Assembly: GCA_903895725.1 (NCBI GenBank)
Contig: CAITUV010000008.1
Span: 62,001 to 126,000, forward strand
DNA: 64,000 nucleotides
From: an uncultured Myxococcales bacterium
GTDB lineage: Bacteria > Myxococcota_A > UBA9042 > CAIXZC01
Reading direction: 5' to 3'
Shown here: positions 62,843-64,000 of the stretch, one piece after another
Layout: each line of letters begins with the position of its first letter
Numbering within the stretch: position 1 is the first letter of the stretch
Translations under genes and position numbers: made by a program
Notes under the pieces: model-generated
What the model saw: only the letters and a program-made list of their open reading frames with translations
Databases searched by the model: none
Told to the model about the DNA's origin: nothing

Positions 62843-64000
62843 ATGCGTTTGTGTCCGTGCAGGGTGGTCGGGGCGACCCTCGTATTGGCCATGGTCGCGT
62901 GTTCGAGCCTGGAGACGCGGCCAACTACTGAACGTACCGTGCCCGAGAATGTGCCTCTCACTGCTGAACGTTCGGATCAGTCTGCAGTACCAGAGGCAGC
63001 CCGGATAGAGTGGCTGGACAGCCAGGCGGCCGGAGTCGCTTTCTCGAAGACGGAGACCACCGTCGCTCAGTTCGAGGCCTGCGTGACTGCGGGAGCGTGT
63101 CGCGCAGGGACTGTGGGGACAAGCGCGAAGCTCGACCTGTGCAACTGGGGAGCCCCACAGCGGGCCTCGCATCCGATGAATTGCATTGCCTGGGAGGATG
63201 CACAGGAGTTCTGCCGTTGGGCTGGCGGCCGGCTGCCGACCGACCATGAGTGGATGGCCGAAGCCACAGGGGCGTTCTCCAGAGCGTTCCCATGGGGGAA
63301 CGAGGACCCGACCTGCGAGCTGGCCGTGATGGGAACACTGCAGGAATCAGGGTGCGGGACTGGCCACACGTGGCCTGTCTGCTCCAAGCCGAGGGGGAAT
63401 AGCGTCAGTGGCCTCTGCGACATGAGCGGAAACGTTTGGGAGTGGACGATGGGTGGTACCGACAATGACCCTCAGCGTGCCATCAGAGGTGGCTCCTGGG
63501 GGATTGGCCCGGAGGATCTTCAGACCCCGGGCAAGGGCGGGGTCGTCTCGCCCGAAGCCGACTTCGGCTATCAAGTGGTAGGGTTCCGTTGCGTTCGACT
63601 CGGCTCGTCGGAGGCCGGAGACAAGATGGCCGAGGAGATGCTCGCCAGTGAGCCGATCGAAAGGCCGGCCGCGGCCGCACCCGTGCCGGGCAATGGTGGT
63701 GTCTCCTGGATGCAGAGTCAGGTGGCGGTGCTTGACGGACTGATGTTCGCACGAACCGAGACAACTCTTGCCCAGTACAGGGCGTGCGTCGAAGGAGGAG
63801 CCTGCCAGAGCGGACCCTTGGAGGCGAGTTCGATCATGTTCGACGAGGCCGAAGGCGAAGCCTGCAACGGGCGATTCAAGGACAGAGAGGACCACCCCGT
63901 GAACTGCGTAACGCTGGGCGAGGCTGAGGCCTTCTGCGCCTGGGTCGGCGGAAGACTGCCGACGGCCTCTGAATGGTACGGTGAGGCCGCCGTGAAGGAG
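62843..64000 (+). CDS. Lipoprotein with tandem FGE/sulfatase-modifying-like domains (3' end outside window)
   Basis: The frame is open to the window edge (386 codons). A signal peptide ends at the lipobox MVAC (Cys20). Domain 1 has the formylglycine-generating-enzyme-like signature: GGRLPTDHEWMAEATG, MSGNVWEW, IRGGSWG and VGFRCVRL. A linker (about 270-290) leads to a second copy that repeats ETTLAQYRACV, HPVNCVTLGEAEAFCAW and GGRLPTASEW. Such domains in bacterial surface lipoproteins usually serve as C-type-lectin-like scaffolds rather than FGE enzymes. The start follows GAGGAGGGG. The gene is of the same secreted type as those in the first 17 kb. Confidence 0.85.
   Translation, partial: MRLCPCRVVGATLVLAMVACSSLETRPTTERTVPENVPLTAERSDQSAVPEAARIEWLDSQAAGVAFSKTETTVAQFEACVTAGACRAGTVGTSAKLDLCNWGAPQRASHPMNCIAWEDAQEFCRWAGGRLPTDHEWMAEATGAFSRAFPWGNEDPTCELAVMGTLQESGCGTGHTWPVCSKPRGNSVSGLCDMSGNVWEWTMGGTDNDPQRAIRGGSWGIGPEDLQTPGKGGVVSPEADFGYQVVGFRCVRLGSSEAGDKMAEEMLASEPIERPAAAAPVPGNGGVSWMQSQVAVLDGLMFARTETTLAQYRACVEGGACQSGPLEASSIMFDEAEGEACNGRFKDREDHPVNCVTLGEAEAFCAWVGGRLPTASEWYGEAAVKE

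Noticed and set aside
1..64000. CRISPR array
   Set aside because: No series of regularly spaced identical short repeats was noticed; the Cas4-like nuclease sits next to a phage ATPase, not cas genes.

Overview
The window reads as GC-rich chromosomal DNA of a deltaproteobacterium-like organism, most plausibly Myxococcota or a relative. Pointers are many lipoproteins with acidic Asp/Ala-rich linkers, MYXO-CTERM-like tails (GGCG, one membrane helix, Arg cluster), a MopE-type motif (NGVDDDCDGEVDE) and tandem cysteine modules of the form CxGKxCGxDGCGGxCGxC. This is inference from sequence style; no rRNA or tRNA gene was recognised to anchor it.

Region 1 (1-16.9 kb) is a surface and secreted-protein locus. 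A cysteine-module gene is cut in two by an IS21-family element (istA, istB; about 302-2918). Next come a five-module cysteine-rich lipoprotein, a TolB-like propeller lipoprotein and an anchor-D/PKD lipoprotein on the plus strand. A four-gene minus-strand operon follows (14758 down to 8105). One of its ORFs (11244-13865) strings three complete secreted-protein layouts together without a stop codon. A divergent four-module lipoprotein (15123-16877) closes the region.

Region 2 (17.0-22.8 kb) is a recombination cassette, all plus strand: a small Cys-rich protein, a large serine recombinase, two overlapping ParB/RepB-type proteins, and a protein built of eight zinc-ribbon repeats.

Region 3 (22.9-45.8 kb) looks like a defence island, almost all minus strand. 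It holds a tightly overlapped triad (unknown protein, TDP1/PLD-like phosphodiesterase, SNF2-type helicase), a TPR-like protein on the plus strand, a two-motif PLD-like protein coupled to an unknown gene that an IS256-family element has split, a small gene with an in-frame stop, a PD-(D/E)xK-like protein overlapping a large helical protein, a three-helix membrane protein, a truncated and frameshifted DUF499-like protein behind a good promoter, and a further nuclease-like protein. The overall combination does not match a system I can name.

Region 4 (46.0-62.8 kb) is a scrambled prophage and cargo area. Tail genes run gpJ, gpI, tail fibre on the minus strand, but gpI is broken into a 5' piece at 60.4-60.6 kb and a 3' piece at 47.3-47.8 kb that share about 100 bp. 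Between the pieces lie a Cas4/RecB-like nuclease, a truncated phage ATPase, a beta-CASP metallo-hydrolase, a 594-residue unknown protein, a BsuBI/PstI-family restriction-modification pair, remnants of a His-Xaa-Ser (Hxs) radical-SAM system, and the C-terminal half of a second beta-CASP protein. Both beta-CASP copies face the same recombinase-like C-terminal tail. A D12-class adenine methyltransferase is split, with its halves on opposite strands.

Region 5 (62.8-64.0 kb) is a lipoprotein with tandem formylglycine-generating-enzyme-like domains that runs off the window. The many fusions in region 4 could be genuine mosaic evolution or partly assembly error; the sequence alone cannot decide.
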